A DNA stretch of 64,000 nucleotides from Gigantopelta aegis (lineage: Eukaryota > Mollusca > Gastropoda > Neomphalida > Peltospiridae), in the NCBI RefSeq assembly GCF_016097555.1, contig NC_054701.1, positions 6,197,093-6,261,092 of the forward strand, written 5' to 3'. The stretch's first letter is position 1, and the number at the start of each line of letters is the position of its first letter. Below the pieces are notes generated by a model, which saw only the letters and a list, made by a program, of their open reading frames with translations, searched no databases and was not told the origin of the DNA. Positions 33,246 through 45,900 of this stretch are shown piece after piece. The translations under genes and the position numbers were made by a program.

Positions 33246-34835
33246 AGTCAGTATCTACATTAACGTTCACAGGAGCAACTGTGACCCAAGTATCATTGAT
33301 CTTGTAAGAAATGGAAACTAAACACACAAAAGACGCCGCAGCTGCAGTTGAACACTCCATGTATGGTCCCTATGTATGAGAAATAACATGACAAAATAAC
33401 ACGACACATATTTCATTATGAAAACGATTAAAATGACCTCACAAATATAAAATATTTCGTACAAAATGTTCACAGTTCAGTCATACCGGTATTTACAACT
33501 GCATTTTTAGCAAGGGTCTGGCAGCGTCTACAAACTCTAAAGGAGTTTTGCAGCTTGGCAGCGTCTACAAACTCTGAGTTCTGTAGCCTGGCTAAAGCTG
33601 ATCCTTCAATCTCACAAGGCGTGTATCAGTATCACGATACATGTATACCCTTTTGCGTGGTACTGGTCAAGTTAGGCCAGTGCTCTTCTGTTTTTTCTCT
33701 TCAAGAGCCTTCAGTTTATGAACTCATAAATGTTAGGGTAAGCTTGGAATGACACCCTTCATGTTGTTTACTGCTTGTAGGACACAGAACTAATAGGGAA
33801 TGTTCCACTTTTAACTAGGGAGGTAACTTTTTCAAACAGTCCAGTTGGCGCAGCGTTCGTATCCGCGTAAAGCGGGATTAACGCAACATATTTTGGACTG
33901 CACAACGCATGGCGGTACCGGAGTGGCAAACGGGGCCAGTTACAACGGATTCTTGTTGTACGGTCCTGCAATTTGCCTATTCAAATACTTAAATAAAGCA
34001 TTGGCAATTCTCCCACCGCAATAAACTATGCGGGGTTTTTCTTCCTATTCACTACAATATAACGATCATCATAAAATTACCATTATAATAGTCTCATTTA
34101 TCGACATTATACAGCGGAAAAGTCACACTATGTGAATACGAGTCCACTATTGAAGCATTCTGTTTGGAAGTAACCCCACAACCTCTTCCACACCCTACTT
34201 TGAATATACCACTAACAAAGTTAGAGTCACACTATGTGAATACGAGTCCACTATTGAAGCATTCTGTTTGGAAGTAACTCCACAACCTCTTACACACCCT
34301 ACTTTGAATATACCACTAAACAAAGTTAGAAGCAGAATTTGTATTATTGTGAAATCGAACACTATGTTTGTACCTAGTACGTGAATGCAGAAAACAATAA
34401 TTAAAAGTCCATATTCTGATAAAATTAACAAATAAAAAACATAAAACCTCTTTGAAACGAATACAATTTATTTGTATGTAGATGGTTAATTTTACTGACT
34501 ATTAAACGCGTGTGCTGTTGTTGCTACGTGTGTGTAATCATTACTAAACAAACGCTAACTTGGTACAAGTTTAAAATTCATTATGCCTCGTAGGAACATG
34601 ACAGGTCGTTGGCAGCAGCTGATAGGGGTAAGGCAAAGAAATATTACATTTTGGCCAACATCAAGCCTTTAGGCAACATTCCTTTGCGAATTTCCATTAA
34701 AGTTGAAGTTCTTGTACCTTCTAACAAGTATCAAAGTTGTCTTACCTTTTTATAGTTAAAGTCGTCTTACCTTTTTATAGTTAAAAGTTGCGATCTCTAC
34801 CGTCTTACGTCATGTGTTAAATTTAAAGTTCGTTT
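33246..34835. other. Unassigned stretch with a 104-bp tandem duplication
   Basis: 34121-34330 holds two nearly identical copies of a 104-bp unit starting 'agtcacactatgtgaatacg'. A smaller duplication of 'cagcgtctacaaactct' occurs at about 33523-33575. No gene seen. Confidence 0.5.
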
Positions 34836-35108
34836 TGTTTAACACCACCACTAGTCATTGATTTATTAATCATTGATTATTGGATGAAACATTTGATAAT
34901 TTTGACATAGTCTTAGAGATGAAACCCACTACATTTTTCCATTAGTAGCAACGGATCTTTTATATACACAATCCCACAGACAGGATAGCACATACCATGG
35001 CCTTAAATATACCAGTCGTGGTGCACTGGCTATAATGAGAAATAGCCCAATGAGCCCTGCCAGGTATCAGTACTAGACTGACCGCGCATCAGGCGAATGC
35101 CTTTTCAC
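34836..35108 (-). mobile_element. SINE copy
   Basis: Plus reading 'gtttaacaccaccactagtc', 'ttagtagcaacggatctttt', 'ggatagcacataccatggcc', 'gcatcaggcgaatgcc'. Nearly full length. Confidence 0.8.
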
Positions 35109-36669
35109 TGCCAAATACAAATACAACGACCGACTTGATCAATAAATATTTTTGCTATCATTGCATTGTCCATTTTCATGATCCAAATAAACATGTCTTC
35201 CAGTGTTTCGTAAAGCATTGCTACAGAGACTACTAGAGAAAGTGTCTTGTCACTTGATCATTCATACATGTTTATACGACCTAGTCAATGACTGCAATAA
35301 AGGATGTCAAAGAACGATGGGTCATGGACAAGCTAAATAATGTGGATGATCCATTCTAATTGGATAAATATTGAAAAACACTTTAAACTTTTTTTTTTAG
35401 CGTGCATCTTTAATTGTGATACTAGCCGTGAATCAATCCAGCTTCATGTCTATAAATGCAGATAAAAGTGGAATACAACTCAAATTTTGATAATGAATAA
35501 AAATTTATGTATACTGACATTTTTCACAGGAACACACAGTAGGCGGCAGAAGTGGCAGTAGCTACTGAAACAAGTGCTGTCTACCGCCTACTAACGAACA
35601 CTGAGGTGCAAGTGAAGTTTGTCCATTCAAGTTGGTCTATCCTTCTAGAAGTGGAACTGGAAGGATAAACCAGTCTTAGCCCATATTTTTACATTGGACT
35701 TACATATAGTTTCTTTTATCTTCAAATACAACTACCACCTACGGTCATATTTTGGTCAAGTGTGGTTAATTAATACAAATTCTATATTTTCATCATTCAT
35801 TCATTTTTCTTTCGTTAGTTCGTTTATTCCTTCCTTCATTCCATTCATGTGATAAACAGAGAATAATACGTAAGTGGCTGTTAGATACCATTTATCTTAC
35901 GAGTTGTTTTAAAATGTTATCTAATGAGCAAAAGCGAGTTTGATACGTTTTTTAAACGAGTTGTAAGATAAATTGTATGACACAAATATATTCTTCTATT
36001 TCTTACATATCCTCAAAAACAAGATTTTAAACAAATTTTACATTTATTTTTACTAAAATTTATTTACAGCCATTGCACTTGTAGCTAACTTACGCATCAC
36101 AGACACATGATTGTCAAGTTAACTATACGTCACAGTGTAATCTATTTCACTGTGTTGTTTCTCATTGGATGCATGGCACTGGTGACCTGGTCATCACCTA
36201 GGAGCAGCCAGTCGTATGTGTTGAAATTGTTAACACGCGTACCTGTATAAACAACCCATGTGTTATCAAAAATAACGCATGATGTTCTCACCAAGGGATG
36301 TGTAAGAAAGCAGCTCATCTATTTAGCTAAATTCCATGAAGACAACAGGTGTACAAGTGAAGAGAACAACAATTGATCCAAAACATCTTTTCACACGATT
36401 CTGTCACTGACACCAGGCTCTTGTAGCCCAACTTCACACATCTTTAACATGCCGAAATAAACCAGTCTGTCTTTTGTAATTCACACAGGGTGAACAATCT
36501 TTCTTTGAGGTTAAACAAATTCTATTACTTTACATAACTTAAAAAAGGGGGAAAAAAGAAGAGATTTTTAAAGAATTTTACTGCAATCAACAACATAATC
36601 TGATATTATTATAATGATTTGATGCAAACAGCTGGTCTAGTCTTGTCTTATTTTAAGTAGGAAAAAGGT
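35109..36669. other. Intergenic stretch 3' of REXO4
   Basis: No coding signal. At 35531-35592 a hairpin can form between 'gtaggcgg' and 'ccgcctac'. Otherwise featureless AT-rich DNA. Confidence 0.4.
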
Positions 36670-36675
36670 TTTATT
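36670..36675 (-). promoter_or_regulatory. Candidate polyadenylation signal for REXO4
   Basis: AATAAA on the minus strand, about 140 nt after the REXO4 stop codon; a normal spacing for a short 3' UTR. Confidence 0.5.
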
Positions 36676-36813
36676 TAATTTTCCATGATATTCCATGGCC
36701 CAACTCAAAATTCTTCGCCTTTCTAAGCCTGAAAAATGGTATCTATAAATCCAATGGCTTGGTGGATCTCCATGGCCCGTTTTTGCAAATGCCGACCAGT
36801 TTAGAAAACACGA

Positions 36814-36933
36814 TCATTCTTTTAAGTTGGTTTTCTTATTCTTTTTAAGTTTTGTCAGACCCAGCTTAATGTCTTTCTCCCATCGTTTCCTATAAATGGT
36901 GTACAACTTCATGGCAGCTTGGGCATCCTGAAC
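36814..36933 (-). CDS. REXO4: REXO4 exon 7, C-terminus
   Basis: Acceptor 'ttcttttctag'. Encodes [20 protein letters not shown] and a lysine-rich tail ending TNLKE with a TGA stop. D480 of Exo III is here. Confidence 0.93.
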   Translation of the reverse strand, partial: VQDAQAAMKLYTIYRKRWEKDIKLGLTKLKKNKKTNLKE

Positions 36934-39900
36934 CTAGAAAAGAACAAAAAGGAATGTCACATAGATTTAAAACCCGAATTTCATGTCCACATTATTTAGC
37001 ATCTTAATACTGCAAAAGGCACTGGCGTAGCTGAGAATGTGTGCGTGCGTGCGTGCGTTGTTACACCTATTACTGTTCTCCCACTATATATTTGCCTGTC
37101 GTCCCATAACACAACTTGTAGACAATTAGGCATATGGGTAACCCCACCTCCCAAAATAAAATCCTGGCTAAACCATTGGTAAAGGTAAATATGTTCACAT
37201 ACAACAGTGAATGTGTAAAAAGTCAGTGTAGTGACCTTACACCTCAGACTCTCCCCAATGAGCCATCATCCCGGTTTTTTATTTGTTAACAAGAAAGTAA
37301 GTCAACCATAAACTTTCGTTATTTACAAAACTTTTATCCTTTCTACCTTGATCAAGGAAAATAAGTTATGGATGAAAAATACTTTTTTAGGTGGTGGAGA
37401 ATAAATGTTTATTAAAACTAGAAATGTGTCCATTGCTTTTTGTACAATCCGATACTTTCTGTGTTAGGAGTTATTACACACATGGGTAGATAGAAACACG
37501 GTAAGATTCTGTGATCTTAACCCTGGAAAAGACCACTTCCCATCTCACTACTTCATCATGTGATTAGTCGCACCGACTTGTCGTATGCGATCAAATCGTA
37601 CTGTGAGACCACCTAACTTGGAACGACTTTAGTCTTATACATTCCGATTTTTGAAGGGTGAACAAATCGCATGCGACAAGTCAGTGTGACCAATGGCATA
37701 ATGAGAATGACACTTTAACAAGACAGTTGATATTGCATATATGTGAATTGTTGTCCTGAACTTACAAAAGACTTGTGAAGGAAAACATCAGTTCACTTAG
37801 TAGCAGTATGATAAATGGTATTACCAAGTGTACGTTTGTCTTGTTTAACAACACCACTAGAGCACATTGATTAATCATCAGCTATTGGATGTAAAACATT
37901 TGGTAATTCTGACTCATCAGAAGAAACCCGCTCCATTTTTCGTAATGCAGCAAGGGATCTTTTATATGCACTTTCCAACAGACAGGAAAATACATACCAC
38001 GGCCTTTGTCCAGTTGTGGTGCACTGGTTTATTTAACAACTATCAGACATACAACAATTACAGGATTCGGTCTTAGCATGAGATGACAAATCATCTGCTG
38101 CCACAGAGGTCACTCTTAGCAGGAGGGAGTCTTTTATAAGCATATTCTAAATGACCAGGGAAGAAAGGTCCTATTACTTTGCTACATTCTTTTAGCAAAT
38201 TCTATATTTGCTGTAACCAGAGTCACCATTTTAGCAGTGAATCCGGGGTCAAGGAAGAGACCTATGGAGGCCACTAAATAAATGAAGAAGATGACTTTTT
38301 TGTTGAGCTGGAGAATACCCTATATTATTACCCATATGGTTAAAAATATTTTGGTACATATTTTGGTGTTACGTCCCACTAATAAGCACTAGAATGCCAA
38401 GTGGGACGTAATACTTTGATGCCGCACGATAATGTCATCAATTTGCTCACTACAACATCAACTAAATGAGTTGAGTGATATAAATTAAGATCCAATATGG
38501 CTGATAAATAGGATATTAAACTCGCTGCCAGTTGATATCATATTTACATCCCTCGCGACATAATTTTCATAGTCACTCGTTAAAATTTGTGACAACTGAA
38601 AATTATTTCACTCTGGACATAAACATGATATAAAATGGAAGCTTGTTTAATATCTTATAATTACTCTGCTCTCCTAGTTATTCTGGACTAAGTACTGCCC
38701 TGGAAAGGGCCAGTATTGTATTTTATGTCAGTAAGACATTGACAGTTAGATTGCAGCAAACACTATATTCTTAGTTGGTCAAAACATTTAATTATTACCG
38801 ATACTGATCATGTCATGAAAAGATTTGTTTTGTTTAACGACACCACTAGAGCACATTCATTTATTTATCATTTGCTATTTGATGTTAAACATTTGGTAAC
38901 GTTGACATATAGCCTTAGAGAGGAAACCCACTACATTTATCCATTAGTAGCAAGGGATCTTTTTATATGCACCATCACACAGACATGAGAGCACATACCA
39001 CGACCTTTGATATACCAGTTGTGGTGCACTGACTGGAACAAGAAATGGTCCAGTGGGACCACCACCGGGGATCGATCCTAGTCCGATGATCATGCGATGA
39101 AAGCCATTTATTTAGCACAGAGTTCAACTCACAGAATCATGCTGCCCTTCCTGCACTGTGACCGCGAGAAGTTTCTCTGTAAGTTTTTTCAGTGACGGCG
39201 TTCTCCCGTTGAACAGCTGGCGAAATGGTTTGTAGCTCGAAGTGTCTCGTACTGTCTTCCTCGGATGATCCAGAAACAAAACCTATTTATTTAGTAAAAG
39301 GAAGGAAATGTTTATAGGATACCTGGTTCATACAGAAATTTCAAACCTAATTTAGGGGCTTCTTAAGGACTTTTTAGGGTCAATGTAAGTAAAATTTAGG
39401 GACTAAAACTTCAGGGTGACCAACCTAATGGAAATATTTTTTCGGAATTTTCTGATATTTTCATTTTTATGCGTGCCAAAGCCCTTTTCAAAACAATAAA
39501 TTAAAGCACGCGAAAACTTCATTTTCATAAAAGTAATTTTAAACAGTGCAAAAAATGTCATGTTTGGCATATATTTGCAAAATGACAATGAGTACGGTAC
39601 ATTATTATTTATAAGTGAATTTTAAGTGCGGGCCGTTGGAATCGACAGAGAACAGTATGTCCTACACATTTTTATAAACATAAATACGTAGAATCCACAA
39701 AGACATAAATGTCTGATTCAGTTAAGATAATTTTAGACTATTCCATCTTATTTAGTTTGCACCGAGATTAAGACTCTTGACTAGTATTTTAGAAACATGT
39801 TTCGTTTTAGAATGACCAATCAAGCGGTCCCAGGAAGTAACAAATGAATCCTTCTACAAACAATACCGAACATTGACAATGATTTATGAATGAATCATTG

Positions 39901-42900
39901 GTATCATTTTGGCATTGTTTACATATCAACATTTGAGCGAGCACAGAGATCAACAAATGAAAGTAGATATCGATATATTTTTGGCTTATATGGCCCAATT
40001 TAGGGTCTTTTGTGAACTTTCCTGTAAAATATAGGGCTTTTTAGGGCTAGATCATCAAAATTTGGACTTTTCATGGCAACCATTCATATTTAGGGCCTTT
40101 TCAAGCGTGTGTGAACCTTGGGATAGCACATACCACGGCCTTTGATATACCAGTGGTGGTGCACTAGCTGGAGTGAGAAATAGCCCAATGGGCCCACCAA
40201 CGGGGATCGATCCCAGACCAACCGCACATCAATCAGTTTACCACTGGGCTACATCCCACCCCTATTTAATAAAAGGAGGAAAACAATTAATTCCATGTAA
40301 CAAAGACATGTATTTTATCCACCCGAGTTTTATTGGTTTGCCACAGATGTTAAAGGTAACTTTGTCGAGTGGCAAGAACACAATTCGTGTACACTTCAAA
40401 CACGATTCATATTCTGTGAAACCCTTAAAAGAAGAACACACTTCATGTACACTTCAAACACGATTCATATTCTGTGAAATCCTTAAAAGAAGAACACACT
40501 TCATGTACACTTCAAACACGATTCATATTCTGTGAAACCCTTAAAAGAAGAACACACTTCATGTACACTTCAAACACGATTCATATTCTGTGAAACCCTT
40601 AAAAGAAGAACACACTTCATGTACACTTCAAACACGATTCATATTCTGTGAAACCCTTAAAACAAGAACACATCTCATGTACACTTCAAACACAATTCAT
40701 ATTCTGTGAAACCCCTTAAAACAAGAACACATTTCATGTACACTTCAAACATGATTCATATTCTGTAAAACCCTTAAAACAAGAACACACTTCATGTACT
40801 TCAAATACGATTCATATTCTGTGAAACCCCTTAAAACAAGAACACACTTCATGTACACTTCAAACACGATTCATATTCTGTGAAACCCCTTAAAACAAGA
40901 ACACACTTCATGTACACTTCAAACACGATTCATATTCTGTGAAACCCTTAAAACAAGAACACACTTCAAGTACACTTCAAACACGATTCATATTCTGTGA
41001 AACCCTTAAAACAAGAACACACTTCATGTACACTTCAAACACGATTCATATTCTGTGAAACCCTTAAAACAAGAACACACTTCATGTACACTTCAAACAC
41101 GATTCATATTCTGTGAAACCCATTAAAACTGGACACTCAGTAAACCAGCCCCAAATTCAGCCAGCGAACATTTAGCTAATATTCGCAAACTATTTGATTG
41201 GTTCCCAACGTGGCCATTTGGTTTAACGTGAAGTGCATAAATCAGTCTAGAGGACGTTAGCGACAAGCGGTTGACTGAACTTACCCCAGAATTCCCTCAA
41301 AATGGGATATTTTTCATGGCCCCTGTATAAATACCAGTATAAAAGAGAACCTCTCTGAACGGGATACCCCGTAACACTGGATTTTTCACTTGGTCCCATG
41401 GGTGTCTGGTTTTGAAGAGGTTTGCTGTACTTTGTTATCAAGACAATTACAAGCATTTCCGAGACTGGTTAAAGACATTTTCTATGGATTGTTCAAAGGA
41501 TTTGCTAGCATGTTTCTGTGTTTGGGTCTGGTCACAAATAATAAAAGTTTTACTAATGTACTTTATTCTTGTTTGATACACCACTTCCTAAAAGTATACT
41601 TTAAAAAATGTAAAAAAAGAAGAAGTTCATCATCAGTTTTGTTTATTTTAACTGTATGTTGGCATTAACCCCCTCCCTGCTAGCTTACAGTTTACATGCT
41701 TGTAAAACTGTTGATAATTGCAAATGGCTGCTTATTTTAAATGGAATTTTAAAAATTATAAAGCCATTTTCAGTTTCCATAAATTACCATGACTCATGAT
41801 GACTATGTTAAAAGAGAACATTAAAGGAGAGGACAATTAAGGCATTTGGTCTGGTATGCATATTTAACGATATATAATGCACATTATTGCTTAATATCAA
41901 CACGTATAATCGTATAGTTAATTAATAAAACGGTTAAATGTGACGGCTATTATATATAACGGGTGCAGCCATTTTGTACCATCTCAGTGAGTACGCCCTC
42001 TGGCGAGCTGGTGGTTACGTAATGCTTAACGCGTCACGTCTGGAATGAGCCTTAGAACTAGAGAAACACAATCTACCTGGTTTTTGCGGGATGATAAATA
42101 GTCATACATTGCAATGTTCTGTAATAATACACATCCCAGTAAGCCAGTAATAAGTATATCCAGTACTATATATATATCCAGTATTATTCAATACAAAATA
42201 AAATACCATTGTCAAAGCGGCTACACAACAAGTCGAAACAATTAACAATGTTTTGCCCATGCATTAACCTACGTACTGAAATGATACACGGAGTGCTTTC
42301 TTAGTTAATTGGTCTATGCTGTTAGTTGCTTCTACCTGTAATTCCTGATTGGCAGGTGTGTATTTGATTGGTAACCAGACGAGCCAGTTAATTGACGCTG
42401 TCTAGACACAAAAATACATACCGGTATTGTGGAATATTACCTGTCGCCCCTAAAATTGTAATGGACATGGTTTATTACTGTATTGATTAAGTAGACTTTT
42501 CCATCTAAAACCACAGAACTGACCAATTACGTAGTCCCAAAGAAAAAAAATATTATCACTTGGGTATCGTGGGTTGTCGTTTTTGCTCCAACGTAGCATA
42601 TCAATAGGCCTAATAGTGTACATTTTTCCTTTGGATTATTAAACAGAGAAAAATACTATAACCCCATTTTGTTCCGTTAATGCAACTTGAAATATATTTA
42701 GTTAAATAGTTTATTATATTATTGCGTCATTTATGCTGTTTTACAAGTCAGGTTGATCAAAGAGAAGCGCCTTGTCGAAAATTACTGCTTTTGTTTACAC
42801 TGTACACCGTACATATAGGAGATGGTCAGGAGCTGACGTCACTTCGCCCCAAGCTATCCCACCGGACGTCACAAAAACGAAACAAAATGGCTGCCCCCAG

Positions 42901-45900
42901 TTAGCAGGAATAATCATGGTTTTTTATTAACTCTAAAATTACGCGTTTTTAATTTGCTAAAGTGTCAGTATGTGTTGGTGGTCCGGGTATGCATCTTTCC
43001 AACACATAAGGCTCTTGTTGGAGTTGACCCTACCTTTAATATTCCAACAACAAATATAATACATTTATTAAGACATAATCTGAAAAATGAACATTAAATA
43101 AAAGGTAAATTTCAGTTAATAAAACCATAACAATAAATATTCATCTGTCTGCTTATTTCTACATTATATTACATTTCACTTAAACTTCAGGCTTAAATTA
43201 TTGATTTCAGCAAGCCAATGTGTTTATGGTTACATTTGGTGTTTATAGTAGCTCAAAACAGAAAAGGTAGGTATCTTATGAACTGGGATCAGTGACTTTA
43301 AACTAACGATCAAAATACCTTCAAATCATTGGACAACGCATGACCAACCAGAATTCTTCCTTTCAATATGTCACAGACATCTTTCTGTACATCACGGAAT
43401 TCTTCCGCTGTAAATAAATCTCAGTTTAGTTGATAATTATTAACAATAATTAATAAATCGGTCTATGAATGCCTACAAAATGAAAGCAATTTTAAAAGAT
43501 GTAAACATTAGGCCTGTTGGAAAAATAATTTTCTTACACACCCATTGATGAGAACATCATTCGTAATTTTTGATAACACATACTAACAATACATGTACGC
43601 TCAATTGATGACCAGGTTGCCAGTGCCATACTATCAAATAAAACTGAAGTCGATTACACTGGTTATTTTATTTATCCTGCAATCTTATATCTTAAGGCAG
43701 TAACTAGTTATTTTATTTATCCTGCAATCTTATATCTTAAGGCAGTAACTAGTTATTTTATTTATCCTGCAATCTATCTTAAGGCAGTAACTAGTTATTT
43801 TATTTATCCTGCAATCTATCTTAACGCAGTAACTAGTTATTTTATTTATCCTGCAATCTTATATCTTAAGGCAGTAAGTAGTTATTTTATTTATCCTGCA
43901 ATCTATCTTAACGCAGTAACTAGTTATTTTATTTATCCTGCAATCTTATNNNNNNNNNNNNNNNNNNNNNNNNNNNNNNNNNNNNNNNNNNNNNNNNNNN
44001 NNNNNNNNNNNNNNNNNNNNNNNNNNNNNNNNNNNNNNNNNNNNNNNNNNNNNNNNNNNNNNNNNNNNNNNNNNNNNNNNNNNNNNNNNNNNNNNNNNNN
44101 NNNNNNNNNNNNNNNNNNNNNNNNNNNNNNNNNNNNNNNNNNNNNNNNNTTAACGCAGTAACTAGTTATTTTATTTATCCTGCAATCTTATATCTTAACG
44201 CAGTAACTAGTTATTTTATTTATGCTGCAATCTATCTTAACGCAGTAACTAGTTATTTTATTTATCCTGCAATCTATCTTAAGGCAGTAACTAGTTATTT
44301 TATTTATCCTGCAATCTATCTTAAGGCAGTAACTAGTTATTTTATTTATCCTGCAATCTATCTTAAGGCAGTAACTAGTTATTTTATTTATCCTGCAATC
44401 TATCTTAATGCAGTAACTAGTTATTTTATTTATGCTGCAATCTATCTTAACGCAGTAACTAGTTATTTTATTTATCCTGCAATCTATCTTAATGCAGTAA
44501 CTAGTTATTTTATTTATCCTGCAATCTTATATCTTAAGGCAGTAACTAGTTATTTTATTTATGCTGCAATCTTATATCTTAAGGCAGTAACTAGTTATTT
44601 TATTTATGCTGCAATCTATCTTAACGCAGTAACTAGTTATTTTATTTATGCTGCAATCTTATATCTTAAGGCAGTAACTAGTTATTTTATTTATGCTGCA
44701 ATCTTATATCTTAAGGCAGTAACTAGTTATTTTATTTATGCTGCAATCTTATATCTTAAGGCAGTAACTAGTTATTTTATTTATTCTGCAATCTTATATC
44801 TTAAGGCAGTAACTAGTTATTTTATTTATCTACGCAATCTTATATCTTAATGCAATCTTATATCTTAACGCAGTAACTAGTTATTTTATTTATGCTGCAA
44901 TCTTATATCTTAAGGCAGTAACTAGTTATTTTATTTATGCTGCAATCTTATATCTTAAGGCAGTAACTGGTTATTTTATTTATGCTGCAATCTTATATCT
45001 TAAGGCAGTAACTAGTTATTTTATTTATGCTGCAATCTTATATCTTAAGGCAGTAACTAGTTATTTTATTTATGCTGCAATCTATCTTAAGGCAGTAACT
45101 AGTTATTTTATTTATGCTGCAATCTTATATCTTAAGGCAGTAACTGGTTATTTTATTTATGCTGCAATCTTATATCTTAACGCAGTAACTAGTTATTTTA
45201 TTTATCCTGCAATCTATCTTAATACAGTAACTAGTTATTTTATTTATGCTGCAATCATATATCTTAAGGCAGTAACTAGTTATTTTATTTATCCTGCAAT
45301 CTTATATCTTAAGGCAGTAACTAGTTATTTTATTTATTCTGCAATCTATCTTAAGGCAGTAACTAGTTATTTTATTTATGCTGCAATCTTATATCTTAAT
45401 GCAGTAACTGGTTATTTTATTTATCCTGCAACCTTACAAGAATAGTCTGAAAATCATAATTTATTTCAGTTATGCTATTAGCCTAGAAAAGCTTGTGCAG
45501 TTTGATGCTATGCAAGATACATGTCATTCTTTTAAGACGCCATCTACATTTTGTCATATTCAAATGCATTTCTTAACTCTTAATTCATAAATAAATATAT
45601 AAGTTTTGTATCTTTACCTGTGATGTTGAAATGGGGAAATACCCTTAAAATATAAATTAGAGCTTGCTTCCATAACATTTACTTTTCAGAGGTATGTGTA
45701 TTTTTAAAAATATGAAAAATGCATTTTGTGAACCAGAAACACTTCAGATGTATGGAATTTAATCATCTAAATAACAAAATGTAAAAAATGTCCAATTTCA
45801 ATTATCAAAAAATGGCTCTACTAGTGATAAATATGCTGTAGTGTTTAAAAACTAGGGCCTGTCACTTTAAACATGCAGTAGTACTAGGGCCTGTCACTTT

